Below are positions 11,044 through 21,529 of a stretch of 64,000 nt of DNA, in pieces. The notes beneath the pieces were generated by a model that saw only the letters and a list, made by a program, of their open reading frames with translations, ran no database searches and had not been told where the DNA came from. The DNA lies in assembly GCF_003573695.1 (NCBI RefSeq), contig NC_039363.1, positions 166,424,747-166,488,746 on the forward strand, read 5' to 3'. Positions within the stretch are counted from its first letter, which is position 1; each line of letters opens with the position of its first letter. The position numbers and the translations under genes were made by a program. The stretch is from Papaver somniferum. Lineage: Eukaryota > Streptophyta > Magnoliopsida > Ranunculales > Papaveraceae.

Positions 11044-13814
11044 ATGGTGGAACTCAGATCCGGATCAGCTGCGAGCCACGAAAACACCAACACGGAATTT
11101 GTCCCTGGTGTGAACGCTCCTTCCAGCGGCATCACCACGCCACCTACTGAGCCCAACAACACCGAAAGCCCTCCTTCAGGTGTTACACCACCGATCACCA
11201 GGGCCAGAGCCGCTGCCGCCTCTAATACTTCTACGCAACCTGCTAATCCTAGCAACACCGAAAGCCCTCCTTCGGGTGTTACACCACCGATCACCAAAGC
11301 CAGAGCTGACACTACCTCCCCTAGTGCCTCGTCAAGCATGGCACCTTCGACCGCCACCAGGACTCCAGTTATCCCGCCAATGGGATGAGAAACCGGAGGA
11401 GACAGAGAGAGCTGAGCCCATATCACCATTGCCGATTTGATGGAACAACAAGAGGTTCTTGCTCGAGCCCAAACAAACATGGTCTCAACTCAGAAAGAAG
11501 TACTCGTCTTTCTCAAGGCCCTGACAGAACGGCTACCACAGGAGTCACGCCCGCTAGTGCCGATGAGAAACACCTCCAACATCCCTAGTGCCGGAACATT
11601 GGTAGAACGCACTGACATGGACGAGGGGATCCATGCCAGAACTCCATCGGAGAGAAGTCGGCCGTCCAATTTTGTCGAACGAGAGGATTTGGAGCAACTA
11701 CTTCGGAATCAAGTCAAAAGTGATGAAGTATACATACATCAACATAAACCCCCTTACCCACCTGAAATACAAAGGATTCCTCTCCCTAGGGGATACTCTT
11801 CTCCTAAATTCACTTTGTACGATGGCACTGGGAATGCCCGTGCGCATATCTCCCGATTCCTAGAGTCCCTCGGTGAACACGAATACAATCACGTTCTTCG
11901 TCTGAGGGAGTTTTCGAAATCACTTATTGGAAGAGCATACAAGTGGTACAACAGCATCGCGCCAAACAGTATCCCCAACTAGGGTGACTTGGTTACCGCA
12001 TTTTACAAGAAGTTCTTCTTCGTGTCCGAACAAGTTACCTTCTCGGATCTAGGAAGGATGTACCAGCGAGACAACAAACATCCAAATTATTTCGTCAAGA
12101 GATTTAGGGTTCAAGCACTAGACTGTCATGACCCGAACGTGACCGAGAAATAGTTGGTAAACTCCTGCATCAACGGTATAGCTCCCATTTATCGCGCCTT
12201 GCTAGAAAACCTACGTTTCCGGACATTCTCCGAACTCCATGAAGCTGCCAAACGATCAGCCACAACAGCACCAGCATTGTTAGAAAGAGCCATACCAACC
12301 AGAGCCGAAGACATGCGCGAAACTCGCGGGAGTAGACGTCTCATCAACAAACGGTACAACTCCGGTCCCTCCTCTGTGAGCGTATTGGACGAGGGAGGAA
12401 AAAGGAAAGCCCCAGTTGCAGACCATCAGCCTAAACGCGAGGCGCCAACACGACGAGCAGCTCAGCCACGGAGGCCCGCCACTAAGATCCCCATGTGTCA
12501 TCACGAAACTGAAGGAAGTGTCTTGGATTTTCCGTTTCCCATCGAGGAGGTGATCGAACTCTTAGAGGCATGGGTTCAATATGATGTTATCAGACTACCA
12601 TCTCCCATGTGCCCACCAACAGAAGCCGAGAGGGCAAACCCCAGATATTGCCACTACCACAGATTCGTCCATCACCCAACCAGTGATTGCAATAAACTAA
12701 AACTTATCTTTAAGGAAAAGGTAGAAGAAGGAGAACTTCAACTGCGGAATGAGGGAGTGCATAGAGATCCACTTCCGGTGAGGAATTGCGGGGTTTCCGG
12801 GGATTCTGTGCACGAGAGTGTACAATCCATGATGCAGCATGTATGCGAAATTCTCTACTTGTCCAAGGCACAGCGTCAAGATATTTCCATGGATCTCAAT
12901 TGCATCGTGTCAGGCAAATGACTTTTTCCTACCACGGAAGCAGTGTGAAGAGCCCAAGCTCCCTCAGGAAACTATACTGAAAAGCATAACTGGGGACTGC
13001 TAACCACGGCCTACTTAAGAGGCATTGAATTCGATAACACACTAATCGACACAGACTCTGACTTCAACATCACTACCTTCAAAACTCTGAATCTGCGAGA
13101 ATTTCAAAGCAAGAAGCTACGCATTCCCCGACCGTAATTAAGAGCCCAGAAGGGGAAGCCTTGAACGCGCACGACTATGTTAACCTCGAGATCAAGATGG
13201 GAGACGCTATAACGCATAGCAAGTTCCACATCGTCAAAGAACTAGGTTACGACATGATCCTGGAGAGTTTGTGGGTATACGACAATAAAGAAATACTGGG
13301 AACATCCTCCTTACCGATGTCAACACCCGACAGAATCTCCAACAAGCCGTCCAACCTGTTGCTGTGTCAACAACTTACCGACGAAACTCGATCATCCGTA
13401 GAAAGCCCTTCGACGCTAACTCATAGATTCCAAACGCAAGTAAGACTGGCCGAACGATCTTCTCCCCAACCAGTCATTTCTTCTCTTATCCCATCATGGG
13501 GACTCAGTACGATTACCGACACAGATGCTGTCAAGAGATGTGAGTGGGGCGCTGGGCCATTCAAGCGCTTCGCCGAGAATTTGGAAGCTGCAGTCGAAAC
13601 TGATGAAACCAAGATTCAAACGGTTGCACAACACCTGAACCCGTTTCAAATCGGAGATATGGTGGTCAAAGCGACCTCGTTTCAATTCGGAAAGATAACG
13701 GTGAAGATAGCTGTTCGAACTGATTTACCCAAAGAAAAAGAAAATGAGCCGTATCTGGTGGAAGATGTCCTTCTAGATGTTTATTGCAAGATCATGAACA
13801 CTGACAAGCTGTAG
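11044..13814 (+). pseudogene. Degenerate Ty3/gypsy gag with remnants of protease and integrase tail
   Basis: The start is placed at ATG 11044 (MVELRSGSA), after the primer site. From there to 12921 one frame stays collinear but is interrupted by four stops: TGA at 11386 and 11413, TAG at 11980 and 12151. The middle matches the retrotransposon gag domain: a KFTLYDGTGNARAHISRFL-type motif, then a region resembling the usual FYKKFF and FRVQALDC blocks. A second frame near 13020-13290 resembles a retropepsin, but its active site reads LIDTDSDFNI instead of D-T/S-G, followed by a YDMILE motif. The last part (13600-13814) resembles the integrase tail (NPFQIGDMVVK and a PYLVEDV-like motif). RT, RNase H and the integrase core are absent, so a large internal deletion is inferred. 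The element depends on others or is dead. Confidence 0.72.
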
Positions 13815-14339
13815 GGCATGAAATTTCACTCGGGATGGCTCGAGCTTTTCAATGCGTAAGACGTTGTACCCGTTTCTCTTCCAGCACTCTCCTTTTAGTA
13901 TTTTCTTCAGCCATTTCTCTTTCCACTCAATGTTTGTATTCCCAGAGATGAATGCACCGTTTGCATTCTTCATTAGGGTTTCGTTTTCATTTAAAAGCAT
14001 ACCTTTCCTTTCAAACGAGACTTCCGATTCTCAAAAAAAAAAAAAAGGCACATACCTAATAAATCCCAAATCATCAAGAAACCGTCAAACCACGACCAAA
14101 AATACCTTATTTCAATTATTCAAAGCTCTGAAGGTAATAATGTACGAATAAGGAAGGGAAACAACTTTTTCCAATGGAAGATTTGATTCTTTCAAATAAG
14201 AAGTTTTATTCAAAGATGTGAAACCACAAGCGGGACGCTGATCGACGAAGCCCTAACTTCGGAATATAAAGAGGGTACAAATGAGTCTGTAAAGCATCGA
14301 CTACGCAACAAATAGAAATAGTAAAAAGGAGAAGCTAGT
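13815..14339. other. Non-coding internal region of the gypsy-like element
   Basis: Follows the last pol-like frame and includes a run of fifteen A at about 14036. Nothing else is recognised. Confidence 0.45.
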
Positions 14340-15110
14340 TATCGAAAGCAGATGCGCGAGTTGACAACGCCTCGATCAGAGCCCTTTCAAACACCTTCCC
14401 CAGCAATCTTTCGGGAAGCAAAGTTTCCACCCGGAAGCCGCATCGGCAGTAGCAACCTCAACATCCCACCCGGAAGTCGCCTCAGCAGCAACAACACCCG
14501 TCTACTTCCTGACGTCCGCTTCAACAACCGGACCAACATATGCCACCACGACTCCCCCAATGTCACCGACAACAGCTTCGACGTCTACATTGAAATTTGT
14601 TTCAGTTTCATTAGATGCAACGTCACCTTCCTCGAAAGTCTCCTCAGCAACCTCTCGAGGAGGATTTCCTGATTCATCCACATCCACATCATAATCAAAG
14701 ATTATGTTCCTTATGGGACAGGGAAGTTACGTGGGCTTTCCCCCGAAAATTTCACAAGATCAATCTTCCGTCGTTTCAACCGAGAAGCAAGCCGTTCCGC
14801 CCTAGCACTGGGATGTGAAGAAGTTTTGTTGCACTGAAACCTTTCAATGCACTGGGCGCTTCGTCATCTTCCCATTCCTCCCATGTTCACCGAAGCTAAG
14901 AAGTTCTGAAGACGCACCCGCAATTCTTCTAGATAAGTAGAAGATATGTCCCGAATAATTCCACCAGCTTCACATAGCAGTGATTCAACTCTATCTAACG
15001 CCTCCTCATGAGAGGAAAACTGGTTTTCGCCGATTCCAAAATTTCTCTATGAAGAGTTAGAGGTGCGGCTGTCACTGGAAGATCCCATTATCCGCTGCAA
15101 AACCAGAGAA
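14340..15110 (-). pseudogene. Antisense coding-like remnant near the 3' LTR
   Basis: Read on the minus strand, two stretches look like decayed protein text. One covers about 15024-14880 and contains HEEALDRVESLLCEAGG followed by an amphipathic stretch ending NFLASVNMGG. The other (14687-14502) is acidic and contains EVAEETFEEGDV. They lie in different frames with stops between them. Tat/Grande/Ogre-type gypsy elements are known to carry an extra antisense ORF between pol and the 3' LTR, and this position fits. The product is not recognised and the call is an inference. Confidence 0.35.
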
Positions 15111-15589
15111 GGGGGTTGAGTTTTCACCCTGTCTACACCAGCAACCTACGGTAGAAAGGAGACAAAACAAGAAGAAAACACGAAGATGATACCTGTAAAG
15201 AGGATGGGCGCGATTTTGAAATGACCTGTGCGAACGAAGGATTCAAGGCCATCTCTTATATCCATCAGAGCGATGAAGTCCCGGAAAGGAAAGTTCTCTA
15301 TTAGCCGTGAATTAAGGCGTGACATCAGGTTTTAATTAAAACCTATTCTACCAGCAAAAATAACGAAAAGTCTCACGCTTGGCCATGCGAGATAATTAGG
15401 TTTTGGTAAAAAAAAAAACAACGTGGAGACACGTGTTTGAGACACACTTTCCCGCGTTGTTGATTCCCTGACACCGGAAACAAGGTGTGAAAGCAAAATC
15501 GGCAACGTAGCACTTTTGGGATTTGGATAAGGAAAGGATTTCCTATTCGAGGTATGCATGGAAAGAGGCAACCGGGCCTGCAATAGCAA

Positions 15590-15780
15590 GCCTCACGGTG
15601 TTGACAGTCCACGTCCAAGCTAAGTCAAGTCCCGCCTCACCAAGCCAAGCCAAGCAAAGTCGTGCCAAACCGCGTCAAGCCGAGTCGCGCCTCACCCAGC
15701 CAAGTCGCGACCAAGCCGCACCAAGCCAAATCCTATTCCTAGCCACGCAGCCAACTTGCTAAGCCAGCGCATCCGCGTAA
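15590..15780. repeat. Low-complexity CAAGCC-rich stretch
   Basis: Short irregular repeats of CCAAGCC/GTCAAGCC between the antisense remnant and the polypurine tract. No coding meaning is seen. Confidence 0.6.
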
Positions 15781-15960
15781 CGATGCAAGTAGAATTCATA
15801 CAAGGCCGCCAACGCAAGGATCACGGATTCCCAAAAAAAAACACTCTCGAAAAAGGTTAGACGAATCTCTCTAGCCATCTTTCATGACCCGCTGCTTTGA
15901 TTTTTGTCCTTGTCTGTCACCATCTTATGCTTACCTCACAACAATGCTCCTGTTCCGAAC

Positions 15961-15976
15961 TAAGCAGGGGACTTAA
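15961..15976 (+). other. Polypurine tract before the 3' LTR
   Basis: AAGCAGGGGACTTAA lies directly before the LTR start TGTTGATAATGG, the position of a plus-strand primer in LTR elements. Confidence 0.5.
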
Positions 15977-16590
15977 TGTTGATAATGGTTTTTAGCTTAG
16001 GGATAAAATCGTAAAACCGTACATCTGACATGACGTCACTATGACCAATAACGCATTTATTAAATCAATCAGCGTACTTAAGAATTACCAGGGTAAATTT
16101 TTTTATATACATGTGTCATGTTCCACGGCAGAACCCTTAGTATTAACTGGCATCACCTATGTATATGTCTAACCCTATTTCTCTGCGCCAAGGCATGACA
16201 ACCATGCCATCCGCACCACCGTGCCAATGGCAAACCATGCCAGCCACGTCTTTGCGCCAAGGCATGCCAACCATGCCAGTCACACCACCGTGCCAATGCA
16301 AACCATGCCAGCCACGTCTCTGCGCCAAGGCATGCCAACCATGCCAGCCGCACCATCGTGCCAATGCCAAACCATGCCAGCCACGTCTCTGCGCCAAGGC
16401 ATGCCAACCATGCCAGCCACGTCTCTGCGCCAAGGCATGCCAACCATGCAAGCCATGTCTCTGCGCCAAGGCATGCCAACCATGCAGCCGCACCACCGTG
16501 CTAATGGAAAACCATGCCAGCCACGTCTCTGCGCCAAGGCATGCAAAACATGCCAACCGCATCACCGTGTCAATGGCAAACCATGCCAGT
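15977..16590 (+). mobile_element. 3' LTR of the gypsy-like element, truncated
   Basis: Matches the first part of the LTR at 7574: the edge, TGACGTCA at 16031, and the ACATGTGTCATGTTCC block. It then enters 69-bp repeats (16186-16588) and stops inside them. The 192-bp repeats, TATA box and LTR end are missing. Confidence 0.75.
16186..16588 (+). repeat. 69-bp repeats in the truncated 3' LTR
   Basis: About six units of the family seen at 7750-8570. Some are shortened to about 39 bp by loss of the CACCACCGTGCC block, so unequal exchange has been active here. Confidence 0.85.
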
Positions 16591-16790
16591 GATGAGCACG
16601 CAAGTGTGACTCATTTTCACCCATAACTATATCCGCTATGACTAATTTAATCACTAATAATCTTGTTTTAAGTCTTTTCAAGGAAATAATCTCTTTTGGA
16701 AAAATAACTCGAAAAAGTGTTAAAGGCAACCAGAGGAACTGATAAAGGCACCCATCATTTCAGATACGGGAACCCAATAAATGGATAGAG
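16591..16790. other. Spacer between oppositely oriented LTR pieces
   Basis: About 200 bp of AT-rich sequence that does not match the repeat families on either side. It is the turn between plus-oriented and minus-oriented LTR sequence. Confidence 0.45.
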
Positions 16791-16829
16791 GCACCCTTCG
16801 CTTTGGCAGCCAACATCGTGAAGGAAAGG

Positions 16830-17070
16830 TTGGCATAGTTGGCATGCCTTGGCGCGGAGAGGTTGCACGGCATGCCATTGGCACATGTGGCGCGGTTGGC
16901 ATGCCTTGGCGTGGAGATGTGGCTGGCACGACATGCCATTGGCACATGTGGCATGGTTGGCATGCCTTGGCGCGGAGAGGTTGCACGGCATGCCATTGGC
17001 ACATGTGGCATGGTTGGCATGCCTTAGCGTGGAGAGGTTACACGTCATGCCATTGGAACATTTGGTGTGA
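16830..17070 (-). repeat. GGCATGCC-rich repeats, third small array
   Basis: Three to four units with GGCATGCC and GCCATTGGCACATGTGG, period about 64-75 bp. They are related to the 69-bp family but contain an ACATGTGG variant block. Confidence 0.7.
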
Positions 17071-17099
17071 CATGGTTAGCATACCTTGGGTGGCGAACT

Positions 17100-17690
17100 T
17101 GGACAGTTGAGATTTGCATCTCAGATGGAAGGGTGGTCGTTGATTGTTGCAACCCTTTGTTTTGGAAGCCAGCGGAATGTAGCGTGGCCGGCATGGCTTT
17201 GGCACGATTTAGGCGTGACCAAGCTAGGGTTTATGGCATAATTAGGCGTGGCCAAAAACTAGGGTTTGGCATTAGTTTGGGCGCGGCCAAAATTGAGGCT
17301 TGGCGTTGGGCCAAAGGTTACCACGCGTTGGATGGCGACCTTGGACGACTAACATCTGCATATCAGATGGAAGGGTGGTCGTTGATTGTTGCAACCCTTC
17401 GTTTTGGCTGCCAGCGGCATGTAGCGGGGCCGACATGGCTGTGGCACGGTTTAGACGTGACCATGCTGGGGCTTTTGGCATAGTTAGGCGCGACCAAAAC
17501 AAGGGTTTGGCATTAGTTTGCGCGCGGCCGAAATTGAGGCTTGGCATTGGGCCAAAGGTTACCACGTGTTGGCTGGCGACCTTGGACGACTAAGATATGC
17601 ATCTCAGATGGAAGGGTGTCCATTGATTGTTGCAACCCTTTGTTTTGGCAACCAACAGCATGTAGCCGGGCCGTCATAGATTTGGCATGG
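17100..17690 (-). repeat. About 240-bp repeats related to the 192-bp family
   Basis: A TGCATCTCAGATGGAAGGGT mark recurs at about 17116, 17356 and 17597. The unit keeps the 192-bp family core but has extra sequence (TTTGGCATTAGTTTG). Confidence 0.8.
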
Positions 17691-17694
17691 AATC

Positions 17695-18540
17695 GTGGCT
17701 TGCATGGTTGGCATGTCTTGGCGCGGAGATGTGGCTGGGACGGCATGCCATTGTCACGTGTGGCTGGCATGCCTTGGCACAGAGACGTGGATGGCATGGT
17801 TTTCCATTGGCACGGTGGCGCGGCTGGCATGGTCGGCGTGCCTTGCGCGGAGATGTGGCTGGCACGACATGCCATTTGCACATGCGGTTGGCATGGTTGG
17901 CATGCCTTGGCGTGGAGACGTAGCTGGCATGGTGGTGCAGCTGGCATGGTTGGCATGCCTTGGCGCGGAGACGTGGCTGGCATGGTTTGCCATTGGCACG
18001 GTGGTGCAGCTGGCATTGTTGGCATGCCTTGGCGCGGAGACGTGGCTGGCACGACATGCCATTGGCACATGCGGCTGGCATGGTTGGCATGCCTTGGCGC
18101 GAAGACGTGGATGTCATGGTTTTCAATTGGCACGGTGGTGCGGCTGGCATGGTTGGCATGCCTTGGCGCGGAGATGTGGCTGGCACGGCTTGCCATTGGC
18201 ACGGTGGTGCAGCTGGCATGGTTGGCATGCCTTGGCGCGGAGATGTGGCTGGAACGGCTTGACATTGGCACGGTGGTGCGGCTGGCATGGTTGGCATGCC
18301 TTGGCGCGGAGACGTGGCTGGCATGGTTTGCCATTGGCACGGTGGTGTGGCCGGCATCTTTGGCATCCTTGGCGCGGAGACGTGGCTGGCATGGTGGTGC
18401 GGATGGCATGGTTGGCATGCCTTAGCGCGGAGACGTGGCTGGCATGGTTTGTCATTGGCACGGTGGTGCGGCTGGCATGGTTGGCATGCCTTGGCGCAGA
18501 GACGTGGCTGGTATGGTTTGCCGTTGGCACGGTGGCATGA
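17695..18540 (-). repeat. 69-bp tandem array, inverted (about 12 copies)
   Basis: Reverse complement of the 7750-8570 unit (TGGCGCGGAGACGTGGCTGG and GGTTGGCATGCC). Long open frames on both strands here are by-products of the 69-bp period. Confidence 0.9.
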
Positions 18541-18766
18541 GAATTAGGGTTTGGTATATACAAAGATGATGCCGGTCAATACTAAGGTAACTGTCGTGGA
18601 ACATGACACATGTATATAATAAAAAAAAGGTACCCTGGTAATTCTTAAGTAGGCATGCTGATTGATTCAATAAATGCGCTAGTGGTCGTAGTGACGTCAT
18701 GTCAGATGTACGGTTTTATGATTTTAACCTTAAGCTAAAAACCACCATCAACAACTGCTATACCAT

Positions 18767-19345
18767 TAGTCAATCAAATCAATAATCGAAAACTAAAATA
18801 ATATGATTTAGTTTCCTACCACTGCTACTACTAAAAGTTTCTTGATCCAAAAAAACTTTAAATGAAGGAAACACAAGAGATTTCACCTAATTAGAATACA
18901 TTCCTCTCTATCAACGAGTTGGTTTCCCACACAAGCGGTTAAACAGTGCGTCAAGGATCGAGTTTATAAGAATACAAACTCCACTATTTATAGTGTTACC
19001 ACCGGTGCTTGATTGAAAGACAGGGAATTACCAAATCCGAAAATCCTTAAGATATGCAATAAATGTGTATTTCGGTTTTGGAAAATTTCAATTGTATTCC
19101 AACCAATATACCGAAATAACTCTTGGTTTATAAGTAATATTAGCTAGCATACATACATATACTTTACTAGTATAGCAACTAGAGATATGAAAGCTTCTAG
19201 GATATGGTAAGCATATATTTTCGAATATCTTAAAAAGATATTTGAATTTCGATTTTGAGATCGCACCTTGAGAATCATATAAAGTAGTTTAAAAATAAGT
19301 AATAAGAGTTTAGCACATGTTCAAATTAATATGTCGATTATGTGA
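18767..19345 (-). mobile_element. Fragment of the long copia LTR (second copy)
   Basis: Similar in order to 4130-4760: TTAGTCAATCAAATCAAT, AGTTTCC-ACC, AGAGATTT-ACCTAATTAG, TTACCAAA-CCGAAAAT and a CACATGTTCAAA block. It is diverged and truncated; its left end abuts the inverted gypsy LTR. Confidence 0.65.
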
Positions 19346-20279
19346 ATATTCCAAGTTCAATCCGTGTACATTTCGATGTTTGTACAAACTCGAGGATCAC
19401 CAAACATATTAAAAAATATAATTACAGATTAAAATTCGAACAAGATCCCAGGGGTTCAATCCTGCGCATGAGACCGGTCCTTGCCACAAGTGATCAATCC
19501 TTTGGGATCAACTCTGTGGTCGGTATTGAATTCTATTTTAGGTACGAAACATAATTTGTTAAAGTCTACTTATTAATATTATGGTTATGATATTCATTCA
19601 CGTATTGATAGTATTGAAACATGCAAAAGAGATCATGTTCATCAAAACATGCTGGTCATCTATTCCTTCTTTAGTTTTGATATAAGAAAGAGATAACCAT
19701 TACAAAAGAGATGAGTTAGGTATTGTCGTTACCATAGGTTCGTCCGTCATCCGGGAATAAAATGTTATGTTGTAAAACGTATCTTCAACGAGAAGGTTTA
19801 GTTAGAGAAGTATGCTTGGGGATTGACTTCTGGAGTTTCACCACCTGCTAGAAGCCAGTGGGTCAGGAAGCCGTGGTCATGATTGAGAACCTATGTGAAA
19901 TTTTGAATTTCTAGAAAGATCAATGCATATACATATTTGTTAACCTCAATCGTATTTCTCTTGATGCGCACCAGACTAATTCTTGACCCAAAGTCTCAGA
20001 GGTTTCCTTAGTGTTTGATCCTGCCATGAAAAATATCACATTTACTACAGAAGGTCATAATCAAGTCTTATACGTAAGTGCCCTCACCAAACATTCTGAA
20101 TGAGAAGGGACTTCATCGACACATGTGTTTTTGCCAATATTATTCCATTAAAAACTCTCAAAATCATCGAAGTTCAGCAAAACAAGATCATTTATCTCCC
20201 CACTATGACAAAATACTTCAAAGAGAATTGAACCAATTCCATGGCTATGACTACCTAGTTATGTAAGTAAGACTCATCA
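19346..20279. other. Intergenic, no recognised feature
   Basis: AT-rich, without a convincing reading frame or repeat. It ends at the left edge of the Cassandra-like element. Confidence 0.5.
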
Positions 20280-20380
20280 TGTAATGACCTGTCCCTCCAT
20301 CGATATTGTCCCTGCTTAGCCACTGCGGTTATCCGAAAATGTGAGGTTTTCCACGGGCATTGCTGCGGTTATCCAGCAGT

Positions 20381-20440
20381 AACTTCCTGAGATGTCACCC
20401 ATTCCTGGATTATTCCCGCCCGAGTATGCTTAACTGCAGA
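20381..20440 (-). repeat. 5S rRNA-derived module 1 (left LTR)
   Basis: On the minus strand it runs from GTTAAGC to GGGTGACATCTCAGG. It corresponds to the 5S internal control region (box A to box C), with substitutions. Confidence 0.7.
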
Positions 20441-20710
20441 GTTTTCTGCCAACTCTGGAGCCAATTGTGCTGAAAAGGTCTCGGTATATATAATGTAGAC
20501 GTTCCCTGCCTCTTGTGAAACCAGTATCCTCCATAGCATGCTAGCATACTCTCCCACCCGAGCACAAGCGAACCGTCCCTAGTTGTATCCCAACTAACAC
20601 CGATATTATTCGTACTTACCCACTACAATTATCCCGTAGTTTCCTGCTTACCCACTACAATTATACCGTAGTGTGGAATTTTTAACGACACTACTGCGGT
20701 CATCCATCAA

Positions 20711-20770
20711 CAGCTTTCCGAGAGGTCACCCATCCCGTGACTACTCCCGATCGAGTACGCTTAACTGAGA
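20711..20770 (-). repeat. 5S rRNA-derived module 2 (left LTR)
   Basis: A second 5S-like segment in the same LTR, with GGGATGGGTGACCTCTCGG on the minus strand. It is followed by GCCTGATGGGTTCAC, which resembles the 5S GATCCCATCAGAAC region. Confidence 0.7.
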
Positions 20771-21125
20771 ATTTTTCCCCAAAAAATCAGCCAAGTGAAC
20801 CCATCAGGCCTTGGTGTTATGAAATGACATACCATTACTTATATTCCATTCAACCAACCACTGCCGAATATCGGGGTATTACAATATCACCACCTTAAAT
20901 TGGAGTTGTCCTCGGCTCCGTAATATATTTTCAAGCCCAGATCTCCGGCATTCCCTGCCCCTCATGAGAACATTACCTGACGTATCCAGTTCAGCGTACT
21001 CTCTCACCCTCGGAAGGTGAACCGTCGCCGGCTATGATACAGTTTGTAGTGACCCGTCCCTCCACCCACTGTGGTCATCCATCAATGTGGGTTTTTTAAG
21101 GGGCATCGTTGCGGTAATCCAGCAA

Positions 21126-21183
21126 CAACTTCCCAGGAGGTCACCCATCCATGGATTTCTTCCGCCCGAGCACGCTTAACTGC
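21126..21183 (-). repeat. 5S rRNA-derived module (right LTR)
   Basis: The best preserved copy: plus-strand ACTTCCCAGGAGGTCACCC and CACGCTTAACTGC match the reverse complement of plant 5S rRNA. Confidence 0.8.
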
Positions 21184-21529
21184 AACGCTTTCTGCCAACT
21201 CTGGAGCCAATTGTGCTGAAAAGGTCTCCGTATAATTTAGACGTTTCTTGCCTCATGTGAAACCGGTATCTGGCATAACATCCCAGCATACTCTCCCACC
21301 CGAGCACAAGCTAACTGTCCTTACTTGTATCCCAACTAACACCGACATTGTCCCCACTTACCCACAACGGTTATCCAGCAGTGTAGGATTTTTAGCGGCA
21401 CTAATGCACTCATCCAGCATTTTCCCCACAACTCAGTCAAGTGAACCTATCAGGCTTCGGTGTTAGGAAAGGACAAACCATTACTTGTATCCCGTTCAGC
21501 CAACTACTGCCGAATATCAGGAAATTACA

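Larger units (their letters stand above)
16791..18753 (-). mobile_element. Inverted partial LTR of the same gypsy-like family
   Basis: Read on the minus strand from 18753 it begins TGTTGATGGTGG, carries TGACGTCA (18692-18699) and ACATGTGTCATGTTCC, then the 69-bp array (18540-17695). Next come units of about 240 bp related to the 192-bp family (17690-17100), and finally more GGCATGCC-rich units (17070-16830). It ends before any TATA box. It must come from a second insertion or from an inversion. Confidence 0.75.
20280..21529 (-). mobile_element. Cassandra-like TRIM with 5S rRNA-derived LTRs
   Basis: Two LTRs flank a 161-bp internal region with no coding potential. The left LTR (3' LTR) is 20280-20883 and the right LTR (5' LTR) is 21045-21529; both run TGTA..ATTACA on the plus strand. 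On the minus strand, CTGTATCATAGCC next to the right LTR resembles the tRNA-iMet primer site TGGTATCAGAGCC. AAGGTGGTGATAT next to the left LTR can serve as the polypurine tract. The flanks CATCA and CATCC suggest a target duplication with one change. Inside the LTRs are segments matching the 3' half of plant 5S rRNA, as known for Cassandra. Confidence 0.75.

Noticed and set aside
10992..11480. 162-residue minus-strand frame opposite gag
   Set aside because: Overlaps the recognisable gag and has low-complexity composition; no domain seen.
17513..18425. Frames of about 300 residues on both strands
   Set aside because: Inverted copy of the 69-bp and 240-bp LTR repeats; no independent protein signal.
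20280..21529. Functional 5S rRNA gene
   Set aside because: Only the 3' half is matched, with many changes, and it sits in LTRs with primer site and polypurine tract, so a Cassandra-like element explains it better.
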